From: Nitrosomonas ureae | GTDB taxonomy: Bacteria > Pseudomonadota > Gammaproteobacteria > Burkholderiales > Nitrosomonadaceae | Reading direction: 5' to 3' | Assembly (NCBI RefSeq): GCF_900206265.1 | Contig: NZ_LT907782.1 | Span: forward strand, 496,001 to 560,000 | Length of the DNA: 64,000 bases | In this document: piece by piece, positions 22,871-32,208 of the stretch | How the letters are laid out: every line of letters starts with the position of its first letter | Numbering within the stretch: the stretch's first letter is position 1 | Made by a program: the position numbers and the translations under genes | The notes under the pieces: generated by a model | What the model was told of the DNA's origin: nothing | Databases searched by the model: none | The model's input: the letters and a program-made list of their open reading frames with translations, nothing else

Positions 22871-23836
22871 ATGCCACTTGATGAGGATTTGGCGGCATTT
22901 CTTGAGCTTGTCGAGAAAAGCATCATTTGCGGGGAAACAACCCCGATGCATTTACTGGCGCCAGAAAAAGCGCGATTGGATTACGATCTTTCCACACAAA
23001 TACTGGATGTTTCCGGACCGGCCGTTGCGAGCGTGACAGAAATTTCTATTTTGTGTCGTGATGGAGGATCAATTAATGCGCGACTATATAAACCAATCGA
23101 GTTTGCGCAAGTTACAGATCCTCGCCCGGTGTTGCTCTATTTTCACGGAGGAGGGTACTGCATCGGCGGACTTGAGTCGCATGATTCGCTATGCCGGTCT
23201 TTGGCAGCATTGACTCCGTGTTATGTGCTGAATGTAGCTTATCGCTTGGCACCAGAATATCGTTTTCCTACGGCAGTACAGGATGCACAGGATGCCTATC
23301 AATGGGTGATATCCACCGGAGCAGAATTTTCTTTGGATCCAAGCCGGTTGGCAGTGGGGGGTGATAGTGCCGGCGGAACATTGGCCACTGGATTGACAAT
23401 TAACGCTCGTGAAGAGATGTGGCCACAACCGGTGTGTCAGATATTGCTTTATCCGTGTACAAGTGCTTGGCAGGATACCGAATCTCATCGGCGTTTTGCA
23501 CAAGGGTATTTGCTTGAAGAAAAAACGTTGCAATGGATGTTTATGAATTATCTCCGCGACAAACCTGATCGAACTGATTGGCGTTTTGCACCGCTCCAGG
23601 CAGATAATTTATGCAATCTTGCTTCGGCATTTCTACTTCTTGCAGAATTCGATCCATTGTTGGACGAAGGAATCGAATATGCTGATAAAATGAAAACCGC
23701 AGGTGTTTCTACCCGTGTCAAAATTTATCCTGGAATGATTCACGATTTCGCTCGTCTTGGAAACATTGTGAATGAGGCCCATCAAGTGCGAAAAGATATT
23801 GCGGATGCTCTCGCGAATACATTCTATTCGAACTAG
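22871..23836 (+). CDS. Alpha/beta hydrolase (HSL family esterase)
   Basis: A 321-residue alpha/beta-hydrolase-3 family enzyme, with oxyanion-hole motif HGGGYCIGG near residue 95, nucleophile elbow GDSAGGTLA near 165, an aspartate in EFDPLLDEG and the histidine in GMIHDFARL. GGAG lies 7 nt before the ATG. No signal peptide, so cytoplasmic. Sitting between the receptor and the efflux genes, it may hydrolyse an ester bond in the imported siderophore to release iron, or trim the product, but this family also contains general carboxylesterases and it is not of the Fes or IroE type. Confidence 0.85.
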   Translation: MPLDEDLAAFLELVEKSIICGETTPMHLLAPEKARLDYDLSTQILDVSGPAVASVTEISILCRDGGSINARLYKPIEFAQVTDPRPVLLYFHGGGYCIGGLESHDSLCRSLAALTPCYVLNVAYRLAPEYRFPTAVQDAQDAYQWVISTGAEFSLDPSRLAVGGDSAGGTLATGLTINAREEMWPQPVCQILLYPCTSAWQDTESHRRFAQGYLLEEKTLQWMFMNYLRDKPDRTDWRFAPLQADNLCNLASAFLLLAEFDPLLDEGIEYADKMKTAGVSTRVKIYPGMIHDFARLGNIVNEAHQVRKDIADALANTFYSN

Positions 23837-23889
23837 AAATAAAACTGATGAAGAAGCATATTTTCTATTTAAAGATTGGATTAATCTAA

Positions 23890-25260
23890 GTGATTGGGGT
23901 ATTTGTTCGTTTGGCATTATTTCTCATCTTGACGGGGTGCAATATTTTACCCCAGCGAGACCAGCACGAAGTAGGAGCGAAGCTTCCGCATCAATGGAGT
24001 GAGGGACAGCCAGGGATCAGTCAGCCGATCCCTGAACAATGGGTAGAAGTTTTTGATGATTTGCAACTGCGGGATTTGATTAAAGCCGCTCTGGCCAATA
24101 ATTATGAACTGAAGGCGGCGGCGGCACGAGTGGACGCGGCGATTGCGCAGGCCCGGATTGATGGATCTGGGCGTTGGCCGCAAATCTTCTTTAGTGCCGA
24201 TCACCAGCAAGTGCAGATACGTGAGGCGGGTTTTGGTTCATCGAGATTTGGTGTGTTTGAAGCATTGTTTGGTGTTAGCTGGGAAGTGGATGTATGGGGG
24301 CGGATACGTGATTTCCACCAAGCGGCGATGTCGGAGGCCGATGCCACTCAAACTGATTTTTATGGCGCACGACTGTCCTTGGCAGCGCGAGTTGCACAAA
24401 GCTATTTTGAATTGATTGAAGCGAAGCTGCAGGCGGCAGTGGTCGAGCAATCGATCAAAGACCGTACCATCATTGCTGACCTGGTACGTGGACGTTTCCA
24501 GCGCGGCCTGGTGCGCGGATTGGATTTGCGTTTGGCACTGACTGATTTGGCCAGTGCGGAAGCGCAACTGAAGATAACTCGTAACCGGATTCAAGCCACT
24601 GCACGTCGTTTGGAAATTTTGCTGGGCCGTTATCCGGAAGGAGACGAGCTGCAAGCAATTGCTTTGCCTTCTTTGCCTGGTGTTATTGCAGCGGGATTGC
24701 CCGCCGAGCTACTGGAACGCAGACCCGATGTAACGGCTGCTTTCAGTCGTCTGCAAGCAGCCGATTTTCGTGCCTCAAGCTCAAGGAAATTACGCCTGCC
24801 ACGCATTACACTCACTGCGGCAGGCGGCACACGCAGTGCGGATCTAACTGAACTGGTTGACCCCAGATCATTGGCTTGGAACGTGTTTGCAGGGCTTATG
24901 CAACCCTTGTTTACAGGCGGGCGAATCGAAGGTGAGATCTTCCGTAATCAAGCACGTGCGGAGGAAGCTTTGAGTCTGTATAAAAATACCGCGCTCAATG
25001 CTTTTCGTGAAGTGGAACAGGCTCTGGCAGCTGAAGAATGGTTGCGGGAGCAAGAAATCTCGCTCCGAAAGGCCGTCGAGCAAACCGAAGCGAGCCAAAA
25101 ACTGGCGGTTTATTCCTATCGCAATGGCCTGATTCAAATTCTCACATTGCTTGACAGCTACCGCAGTACGCTCGATGCGCAAAGCGCGCATTTGTCGGTT
25201 ACCCGTCAATTACTGAGCAACCGTATCAACCTTTACTTGGCATTAGGTGGAGATGTGTAA
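23890..25260 (+). CDS. Outer-membrane efflux lipoprotein (NodT/OprM family)
   Basis: A 456-residue outer-membrane factor of the TolC/OprM class. GTG start, short signal peptide with lipobox ILTGC near residue 17, then two repeats of the OEP domain with long periplasmic helices (rich in Ala, Gln, Glu) and beta strands such as WEVDVWGRIRD and LLERRPDVTAAFSRLQAADF, which is a NodT-family hallmark. It should form a trimeric channel across the outer membrane with the adaptor and pump encoded next. Placement in the siderophore operon suggests it releases the finished siderophore. Confidence 0.92.
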   Translation: MIGVFVRLALFLILTGCNILPQRDQHEVGAKLPHQWSEGQPGISQPIPEQWVEVFDDLQLRDLIKAALANNYELKAAAARVDAAIAQARIDGSGRWPQIFFSADHQQVQIREAGFGSSRFGVFEALFGVSWEVDVWGRIRDFHQAAMSEADATQTDFYGARLSLAARVAQSYFELIEAKLQAAVVEQSIKDRTIIADLVRGRFQRGLVRGLDLRLALTDLASAEAQLKITRNRIQATARRLEILLGRYPEGDELQAIALPSLPGVIAAGLPAELLERRPDVTAAFSRLQAADFRASSSRKLRLPRITLTAAGGTRSADLTELVDPRSLAWNVFAGLMQPLFTGGRIEGEIFRNQARAEEALSLYKNTALNAFREVEQALAAEEWLREQEISLRKAVEQTEASQKLAVYSYRNGLIQILTLLDSYRSTLDAQSAHLSVTRQLLSNRINLYLALGGDV

Positions 25261-25308
25261 AAGGAATAATACGTTGATCTTACAGCGAAATTCTATGACT
25301 ACGAGTGT

Positions 25309-26502
25309 ATGAAGACACGAAGCCAGTTATTCATCGCACTTTTGCTTGGGATTGCAGGCGTATTGACTGCCGTTGCTATTGTCAGCTTTCCTCCTCAAGT
25401 CGATCATCAGGAAAATATTGTTAAAGCGCCATCAGTGCAGTTTATTAAGGTAAAGCCGCAACGATTGCGCATGAACGTGCGTTCGCAAGGTCGCGTAATG
25501 GCGCAAACTGAAATAGATTTGGTGACGGGTGTTTCGGGTAATATCATTAAGGTTTCACCGGTATTTGTCAGTGGCGGATTTTTTAGCAAGGGCGATTTGC
25601 TGGTGGCAGTCGATCCGGCGGAATATGACTTACGCGTGGCCCAAGCGCAAGCCAGAGTGATGGAAGCGCAATATCAGTTGACGCGAGAAGAGGCCGAAGC
25701 GGAACAAGCCCATGACGAGTGGCAACAGTTGGGACAAGGGGATCCGAATCCGCTGAGCTTGAGGATTCCACAACTGAGGGAAAAGAAAGCTAAGCTTGCG
25801 GCCGAACAAGAAGAACTGAGAAATGCACGTCTGTTACGCCAGCGTACAGACATAAAAGCGCCTTTCAATGGACGAGTGCGCAGCAAGGAAATCGGGTTAG
25901 GGCAATATATTGATGATGGCACCCTATTGGGCAGGATTTACAGTAGTGATGTCGTTGAAGTGCGATTGCCTATCAGTACGCACGAATTGGCTTTTATTGA
26001 TTCCCCCGACTTGCCTCAGCACCAACAATCTGCGCAGCCGGCAATTGTAAAATTGACGGCTAATTATCAAGGGCAACAGCAAATTTGGCCGGGGAAGATT
26101 GTACGCAGCGAAGGTGTTGTTGATCAAGATACCGGAATGATCATCATCATTGCGCAAGTCACTGATCCATTTAGGTTGGCAGTCAAAAAAAATCAATCTA
26201 CCGGAGAAACATCACGTACTCCCATTTTGCCGGTGGGCTTATTTGTAGAAGCAATTATCGAAGGACGCTGGTTTGATGATTTAGTCGTTATACCTGCTAA
26301 TGCATTGTATAAAGAACAACGCGTTGCGATCATCGATTCCGGGAATCGATTGCGATTCCGCAGTGTGGAGGTATTCAGGCGGGAACGGGAGCAGGTGATT
26401 ATTAAAGCCGGATTAAATAAAGGTGAGCGAATATTGACGGCCGGGCTTCACCATCCGGTTGAAGGAATGGAAGTTGCGCCCACTGATGAGTCTATTCCAT
26501 GA
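25309..26502 (+). CDS. RND efflux periplasmic adaptor (membrane fusion protein)
   Basis: A 397-residue HlyD/AcrA-type adaptor: an N-terminal membrane anchor (residues 9-27), then the first lipoyl half (GSVSGNI-like VTGVSGNIIKVSP), a coiled-coil hairpin (about 105-165), the second lipoyl half (TDIKAPFNGRVRSKEIGLGQYI), a beta-barrel and a membrane-proximal domain. It bridges the inner-membrane pump and the outer-membrane channel. The stop overlaps the next start (ATGA), showing translational coupling with the pump. Confidence 0.93.
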   Translation: MKTRSQLFIALLLGIAGVLTAVAIVSFPPQVDHQENIVKAPSVQFIKVKPQRLRMNVRSQGRVMAQTEIDLVTGVSGNIIKVSPVFVSGGFFSKGDLLVAVDPAEYDLRVAQAQARVMEAQYQLTREEAEAEQAHDEWQQLGQGDPNPLSLRIPQLREKKAKLAAEQEELRNARLLRQRTDIKAPFNGRVRSKEIGLGQYIDDGTLLGRIYSSDVVEVRLPISTHELAFIDSPDLPQHQQSAQPAIVKLTANYQGQQQIWPGKIVRSEGVVDQDTGMIIIIAQVTDPFRLAVKKNQSTGETSRTPILPVGLFVEAIIEGRWFDDLVVIPANALYKEQRVAIIDSGNRLRFRSVEVFRREREQVIIKAGLNKGERILTAGLHHPVEGMEVAPTDESIP

Positions 26503-29500
26503 AATTGATCGTCTGGTTTGCCAAGAATCCGATTGCCGCCAATTTCCTGATGTTGATCATTATCGCAGGCGGTGTACTGGGTTTAACGATTTCTAAACGA
26601 TATACGGTTCCTCCCGCACCTCAGAATCAATTGAAGATAGAAATTGCTTATCCTGGTGCAAGTCCTGCAGAAATAGAGCAGGTGTTATGTATTCCGATTG
26701 AAGCGGCTCTACATGATTTGGAGGGCATCCGGCATATCAACTCAGTTGCCGATCAGACAGAATGCGAAGTGACCGTAGAGTTTGATCCAGAGATTGATGC
26801 TGCACGATTCCAGGCAAATGTGCAGGCAAGAATAGATCGTATTACAGTTTTTCCAAAAGGCGCTGAAAAGTTAAAGATTCAGGAATTAAATGCTGCTGAC
26901 ATGAACGCAGTAATAATCATGGTGCATGGAGAAGTCGGTACCCATACTTTGATGCGTCAGCGCGATCAATTACAACACATGCTCAGCAAACATCCAAATA
27001 TCGGAAGGATATTTCCCTGGCCCGAGATCCCTTATGAAATTTCGATTGAAATTACGGAATCCGATTTACGCCGCTATCGATTGAGTTTTGAAGAAATCGC
27101 AGAGGCTATCCGGGCTGCTTCCAATAATATCCCGGCAGGAGAGCTTAAAAAAACGGATGGTAAATTATTACTCAGGAGTAAGAGCCAAGCGATGACCGTG
27201 GCTGATTATGCTGCGATTAATCTGCGGTCTGATCAGAATGGTTTGCGTTTGTTGCTGGGAGATATTGCGCAGATTCGGGAGACTGTCAATGAAAGAGATG
27301 TCTTGGCGAGAATCGATAGCCAGACAGCCATGCCGATACACGTCATGTCAAAAGACCGGATTACGACGACAGTGGAAGCTGTTAATGAGGTTATTGCAGC
27401 ATTCCGTCCTGGATTGCCTGATGGTGTCAGTATTACAACTTGGGATGATTGGTCGAAATATTATAAGCAAAACATGTCGATGCTGATGGACTCGGCTTTA
27501 TCCGGATTTTGTTTGATCTTTCTGATATTGGCATTAACCTTGCGATTTCATCTCGCCCTGTGGGTAAGCAGTGGGATTCTGATATCAATTATGGGTACCC
27601 TTTGGGTGATGCCGATGCTGGGAATTTCATTGAATGCCTATTCAATCGCGGCATTGATCCTGGTTTTGGGCATTGTAGTGGATGACGCTATAGTAATAGG
27701 TGAAAATATTTACACGCACCAACAACAAGGATTTGTCGGTTTAACTGCGGCGATCAATGGAACCTTGGAGGTTGCTCCCTTGGTTATCATTATGGTGTTG
27801 TCGACGATGATTGCTTTCATCCCGGGTATTTTTCTGCCCGGGCTGAGTGGTCATTTGATGTATAACGTATCCGCCGTAGTTATTTTAACGCTGATGTTTT
27901 CCTTGTTGGAAGCGTTACTGATACTGCCTTCCCATTTGGCGGCATATCATAACCCTGCTGTCAGGCACACTCAGACTGATTTAACAACTTTTTTTAACGC
28001 GCTTCAGAAAAAGGTTGATGCAGGATTGCACGGGTTAATTAACAGCATATATATCCCGACCCTTGAAGTCCTGTTGCGTTTTCGTTACATCACATTATCA
28101 GCCTTTGCCATTGTTCTGTTGATTGCTGTTGCACTGGTTTCTTCCGGGCGTGTTCAGAGCGTTATGGATATGCCGGTAAACGATTATTACATATTCGCTG
28201 TTCTTGAGTTGGTACCGGGCACTCCGTTTGAAGTGGTTGATCATGAAATGATGCGCCTGGAACAAATAGCCAATGAAATCCGGCTTGAATTAAACGCGGA
28301 GCTTGGAATCGATGCGACAACCTCATTAAAAGACAGTTTTCAGCATATCGTTACAGTGATTAATGATAATGCGGGTTATGTAGATATTGAGATCGCTATT
28401 GATGAGCGTGTTCGCTCTCGGATAGATAGTATCAAACAAAAATGGCAGGAACGTTTTGGCGAACCTCCGGTTGATGGAACTCTAACGATACAGACCTTCT
28501 GGCCACGGAATCTAGGAATGCCTGCAACCCGATCGGCAAGTGCAGTTGAGTTAAAATTAATTGCTCCAGATGCTGCAACCCAAAGCGCTGCTAGTGAAAT
28601 ACTGAAAGCCAGACTTTCTTCCTATGCTGGGGTTCATAGTGTAACGGGTACTATGCAAACCGGAAAACCTGAATTGAATCTTAGGTTAAAACCTGAGGCT
28701 GCACTTCACGGATTAACCATGAGAGATCTGGGGGAGCAGGTGCGCAACGGTTTTCTGGGGCTTGAGGTACAACGATTTTTTCTTGATCGCGATGAAGTTC
28801 GGGTTATGCTGCGCTTTCCTTCGGAGCATCGTCGTTCTAGGGATGATTTGAGTCGCATGCCGATAAAGCTGGCTAATGGGAATACCGTTCCATTTTTTAC
28901 TGTTGCAGAGGCGGAATACACGCCGGGTTTTGTCAGTATTACACGTGAGAATCGTGAGCGAATACAACGTATTAGCGCAGAAGTGTATAAAGAGGAAGTA
29001 AGTGTGGAAGCTATTCTTGCTGATTTACGTATGAATGAGATCCCCAAGCTGGAAGCGCAGTATCCAGGACTTAAAATTGAACCAAGTCAGTCCCGGCAGA
29101 AGCAAGAAGAAACGATGTCGGCGTTGTGGGGTTATGGCGCATTAGCAATACTCGGAATTTATGCAATTCTAGCAGTGCCATTGCGCTCTTATGCACAGCC
29201 GCTAATAATCATGCTTGCAATTCCATTCGGTTTCATCGGCGCAGTTTTAGGCCATTTGCTTTTGAATATACCGTTATCGTTGGAATCTTATGTCGCGTTG
29301 TTTGCGGTTGGAGGAATAGTTATCAATGATAGTTTGATATTGGTTGCAAAAATCAATAAGGATTCACAGAAGGATACATCAGCTTATGGCGCTGTGATCT
29401 CTGCCGGCAAAGCACGTTTCCGCGCGGTATTCCTCATGACTACGACTACTTTTGCGGGGTTGTTGCCGCTGATTAATGCGCAAAGCTCAGATGCGGAAAA

Positions 29501-29636
29501 GATAATGCCGATGGCAGTCACCCTTGCATTTGGCATATTGTTCTCGTTCTTGGTTACTTTATTTCTAATACCGACCGCTTGTGCTATTTTAAAAGAAATA
29601 TCTTATCAGAAGCCTATGCATAAGGTGCTCGGGTAG
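26499..29636 (+). CDS. RND efflux pump permease (AcrB/MexB class)
   Basis: A 1045-residue proton-driven pump with the standard twelve-helix plan and two large periplasmic loops. Recognisable parts are FAKNPIAANFLML at the N-terminus, the proton-relay helix VLGIVVDDAIVIGENIYTH near residue 390, and the second half's GGIVINDSLILV near residue 940. It is an HAE-type (hydrophobe/amphiphile) pump of the branch that handles drugs, lipids or siderophores rather than the heavy-metal branch. It ends the rightward siderophore operon and should form a tripartite exporter with the two preceding proteins. A 141-bp mobile hairpin element is inserted 20 nt after its stop. Confidence 0.94.
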   Translation: MKLIVWFAKNPIAANFLMLIIIAGGVLGLTISKRYTVPPAPQNQLKIEIAYPGASPAEIEQVLCIPIEAALHDLEGIRHINSVADQTECEVTVEFDPEIDAARFQANVQARIDRITVFPKGAEKLKIQELNAADMNAVIIMVHGEVGTHTLMRQRDQLQHMLSKHPNIGRIFPWPEIPYEISIEITESDLRRYRLSFEEIAEAIRAASNNIPAGELKKTDGKLLLRSKSQAMTVADYAAINLRSDQNGLRLLLGDIAQIRETVNERDVLARIDSQTAMPIHVMSKDRITTTVEAVNEVIAAFRPGLPDGVSITTWDDWSKYYKQNMSMLMDSALSGFCLIFLILALTLRFHLALWVSSGILISIMGTLWVMPMLGISLNAYSIAALILVLGIVVDDAIVIGENIYTHQQQGFVGLTAAINGTLEVAPLVIIMVLSTMIAFIPGIFLPGLSGHLMYNVSAVVILTLMFSLLEALLILPSHLAAYHNPAVRHTQTDLTTFFNALQKKVDAGLHGLINSIYIPTLEVLLRFRYITLSAFAIVLLIAVALVSSGRVQSVMDMPVNDYYIFAVLELVPGTPFEVVDHEMMRLEQIANEIRLELNAELGIDATTSLKDSFQHIVTVINDNAGYVDIEIAIDERVRSRIDSIKQKWQERFGEPPVDGTLTIQTFWPRNLGMPATRSASAVELKLIAPDAATQSAASEILKARLSSYAGVHSVTGTMQTGKPELNLRLKPEAALHGLTMRDLGEQVRNGFLGLEVQRFFLDRDEVRVMLRFPSEHRRSRDDLSRMPIKLANGNTVPFFTVAEAEYTPGFVSITRENRERIQRISAEVYKEEVSVEAILADLRMNEIPKLEAQYPGLKIEPSQSRQKQEETMSALWGYGALAILGIYAILAVPLRSYAQPLIIMLAIPFGFIGAVLGHLLLNIPLSLESYVALFAVGGIVINDSLILVAKINKDSQKDTSAYGAVISAGKARFRAVFLMTTTTFAGLLPLINAQSSDAEKIMPMAVTLAFGILFSFLVTLFLIPTACAILKEISYQKPMHKVLG

Positions 29637-29656
29637 ATTTTGCAGATGTAATCCTT

Positions 29657-29797
29657 GAGACCTTTGCACGGTGTCATGAGCGGTACGAGAATAAGTCAAA
29701 AATTTGCGAAAAAGCGGAGTTTACACGGGGTAAATGAGCATTTTTCGCAAATTTTTAACGCAATTATCGTGCCGCGTAGTAACCGTGCAAAGGTCTC
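29657..29797. mobile_element. MITE-like element with IS5-type ends and 5-bp target duplication
   Basis: A 141-bp non-coding element bounded by perfect 16-bp terminal inverted repeats (GAGACCTTTGCACGGT and its complement). It is flanked on both sides by the direct repeat TCCTT (29652-29656 and 29798-29802), the footprint of insertion. Inside, a second perfect 16-bp inverted repeat (29698-29713 with 29741-29756) and a 5-bp stem near the centre mean nearly the whole element can fold into one long hairpin. The ends resemble those I recall for IS5-family elements, so a full-length IS would mobilise it. It carries no gene. Confidence 0.85.
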
Positions 29798-30204
29798 TCC
29801 TTATGATTAATGAATTAGTACTAAATCGTATCGGAGTGAGGGGAGGTTCAATGTTCGATAGCTTGAATCAAGCTTATGGCCCGCGGACACTTTCTTCTGT
29901 CAATCGAAGCCGGTAATTTGTGATGATTTAATCAGTTGACCCATTTCATATCCAGAATAACATAGACTTATCGACATCAACCCTGGATCTTCAATTCACG
30001 ATTACGCGTGCTGGTTCGTCGGCTTCGGATAAATCCATTGCTTTATTTTCTCAAAAAATGGGGTATTCATTCTGTTGAACGCAGGAGAGGTCTGTCTTTA
30101 TATTTCAAAAATATCAGGAGAAATTATTTCTAATCGAGAATTTAATTTATAGATGATTATGATTTACTGGAAGCATTTCCAATAACTCTGTGAGGAGGTT
30201 TACC
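29798..30204. other. Non-coding spacer between mobile element and small acidic protein gene
   Basis: About 400 nt, AT-rich, without a convincing gene. A 21-codon frame at 29851-29916 has GGGAGG 4 nt upstream but no recognisable product. The rest must hold the promoter of the small acidic protein gene; I see no clear -35/-10 pair. Confidence 0.5.
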
Positions 30205-30426
30205 ATGATGAGGAGTAAGTTATTGCATAATAATGTCTATGATATAGATTTTGAACCTATGAATTTTGATGATGAGGATGCATTAGCTGATGGCATGATT
30301 CCAGATAGCCGGATTGTAAAACTTATCGATGAGTTGGAAGCTGGTGATGATGATTTTTGTGTTGCTGAGGAATCTGAAATCGCAATAAAATCATTGGGAT
30401 TTTGCCAATATTACGACTACGAATAA
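30205..30426 (+). CDS. Small acidic hypothetical protein
   Basis: A 73-residue protein I do not recognise. The ATG at 30205 has a perfect AGGAGG 6 nt upstream, one of the best ribosome sites in the window, which argues for real and strong translation. The product is rich in Asp and Glu (NFDDEDALADG, ELEAGDDD), strongly acidic, with two cysteines and a Tyr-rich end (QYYDYE), and no signal peptide or membrane segment. It stands alone between the siderophore operon and a leftward diguanylate cyclase. It could be a small regulator or protein-binding factor; that is a guess. Confidence 0.65.
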   Translation: MMRSKLLHNNVYDIDFEPMNFDDEDALADGMIPDSRIVKLIDELEAGDDDFCVAEESEIAIKSLGFCQYYDYE

Positions 30427-30501
30427 TAAGGAAAGGATTAGATATAAGCTCTTGGAGTCGTTTTGCTGATATTGGGGTGATTTATACTTTTTATTTTATC
30501 T

Positions 30502-32208
30502 TCAGTTAGATAGATCTGGATAAACGCGGTTACGTCCTTTCTTCTTGGCATGATAGAGTTGTTGATCCGCTTGTGCGATTAATTCGTTCAGAGATACGTT
30601 AATATCTTGAGTGGTCGCAACGCCAAAGCTTGCGGTAAATGAGATTTTCTCGCCATTATCAATAGAAATTTGAATCGTCATGATTCTTTTGCGCATTCTA
30701 TCTGCTATGGCTATTGCATCGGTCAGTTGCGTTTCCGGCAGAAAAATAAGAAATTCCTCGCCTCCCCAGCGTGCCAGAATATCTCCGCTGCGTGCTTCTT
30801 TTTGAATTGTTTCCGCTAGCTGCACCAGAACAAGATCGCCTATAGGATGACCGTAATTATCATTCAGCAATTTGAAATCATCGATATCCAGTATGATTAC
30901 CGAGGTATAACTTTTACTGCGCAAACTTATGGACCACAGTGGCTGCACGAATTTGTAAAAAGCCCGTCGGTTATTTAGGTTAGTTAATAAATCAATATCA
31001 GCTCTTTTTTCAGCTGCCAGCTTTTCGCTCTGATTGATGTTAAAACGTTCGGCAAGTGCAAGTGCCAGCAAAATCGCATCCGCTACCATTCCAATTTCTG
31101 TAGCTCGGTAAGTGAGCCAGTTGAAAGGAATGAAACCCCATACCGTATTAGCTGTAACAATCCCGCCGCAAATCGTAAAAATTGATGCTAAGAGAAAATA
31201 TTGCGCGAATCTGTTTTTTTTACGCAGAGAAATGATCCCTAGTATGACAGCAAGACTAAAGAAGTAAAATATAAAAAGTAGCGATATAAATAACGTTATT
31301 ATGAATTTGTCGGTCAAAATCGCGATTAATGTTAATACGCAAAAGCTGAGGCAGCAGACGATAACTGATTGATGGATGCGAGGACTTGCGGTTTTGATAT
31401 CCAAGAAATTCAATGCAAATGCACAGCCACTTAAGGTACACAGCATAATCAATACTGGATTGGACCATTGTTGCCAAAGCGGTGAGTCAGGCCATAACCA
31501 TTGATAGCCATGGCCGGTATAGGCAGCATTTAGCAGCAGAAATAATAAGAGATAGAGTGAGTAAAAAAAATAGGGACCAGAGCGTAATCCGATATACAGC
31601 ATAAAATTGTAGGCTACCAATGCCAAAATAATTCCGTATATCAATCCGTAGCTATATGCTTGCAGCATATTTCTATCAGCTGTCTCTTTCGCGGTAAGGA
31701 AATAAATGGGTAAAACCATTGCGTCGTCGGATTCAATGCGGATGAGCACGGTAGTGTTACCGGTTCTAAAATCATGCTCAGTAACAAAAAAACGATGGTT
31801 AATCGGTCGTTGCGAAAATAGCTGCCTGTCGCCAATATGATAGCTATTAACTAACTTGTTCTTATGGAGATAATAAACATCAATCTTGTCCAACCAGGAG
31901 GCTTCAAACAATAAATTTCGGAGCACATAGTCATGCGCATGATTTCTAACGCGAAACGCAAGCCACACTGGTTTTGCGCCGATGCCAAAATTAAGCACGG
32001 AATCTGAAGATTGCGAAAAGTCACCATTTTGGAATGCGTCATATGCACTTTGCATGCTTAGATGAGTCTCTTTATTTTGATAAAACTGAATATGCTGCCC
32101 AATCGGTTCTTGGTATTTTGTAGAGACATCAATATCTTGTGCGTTTGCCGGTAAGCTCCTGAACGAGCACACGAGCACCATGGCTAGCAATACGGATATT
32201 TTTTTCAT
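30502..32208 (-). CDS. Diguanylate cyclase with 7TMR-DISM sensor region
   Basis: About 568 residues with signal peptide MKKISVLLAMVLV, a periplasmic 7TMR-DISMED2-like beta-sandwich domain (WLAFRVRNHAHDY, then FLTAKE), seven membrane helices (about residues 170-385), and a C-terminal GGDEF domain with the intact active site RWGGEEF near residue 477. It should make cyclic-di-GMP at the inner face in response to a periplasmic ligand, promoting surface attachment. An inhibitory RxxD motif is not obvious before the active site. The frame opens at a TTG (32232); the ATG at 32208 gives a normal signal peptide. Confidence 0.92.
   Translation of the reverse strand: MKKISVLLAMVLVCSFRSLPANAQDIDVSTKYQEPIGQHIQFYQNKETHLSMQSAYDAFQNGDFSQSSDSVLNFGIGAKPVWLAFRVRNHAHDYVLRNLLFEASWLDKIDVYYLHKNKLVNSYHIGDRQLFSQRPINHRFFVTEHDFRTGNTTVLIRIESDDAMVLPIYFLTAKETADRNMLQAYSYGLIYGIILALVAYNFMLYIGLRSGPYFFYSLYLLLFLLLNAAYTGHGYQWLWPDSPLWQQWSNPVLIMLCTLSGCAFALNFLDIKTASPRIHQSVIVCCLSFCVLTLIAILTDKFIITLFISLLFIFYFFSLAVILGIISLRKKNRFAQYFLLASIFTICGGIVTANTVWGFIPFNWLTYRATEIGMVADAILLALALAERFNINQSEKLAAEKRADIDLLTNLNNRRAFYKFVQPLWSISLRSKSYTSVIILDIDDFKLLNDNYGHPIGDLVLVQLAETIQKEARSGDILARWGGEEFLIFLPETQLTDAIAIADRMRKRIMTIQISIDNGEKISFTASFGVATTQDINVSLNELIAQADQQLYHAKKKGRNRVYPDLSN

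Noticed and set aside
29734..29916. 60-codon plus-strand frame starting inside the hairpin element
   Set aside because: It begins in the element's internal inverted repeat and has no ribosome site; only its last 21 codons have one, and these are not recognisable.
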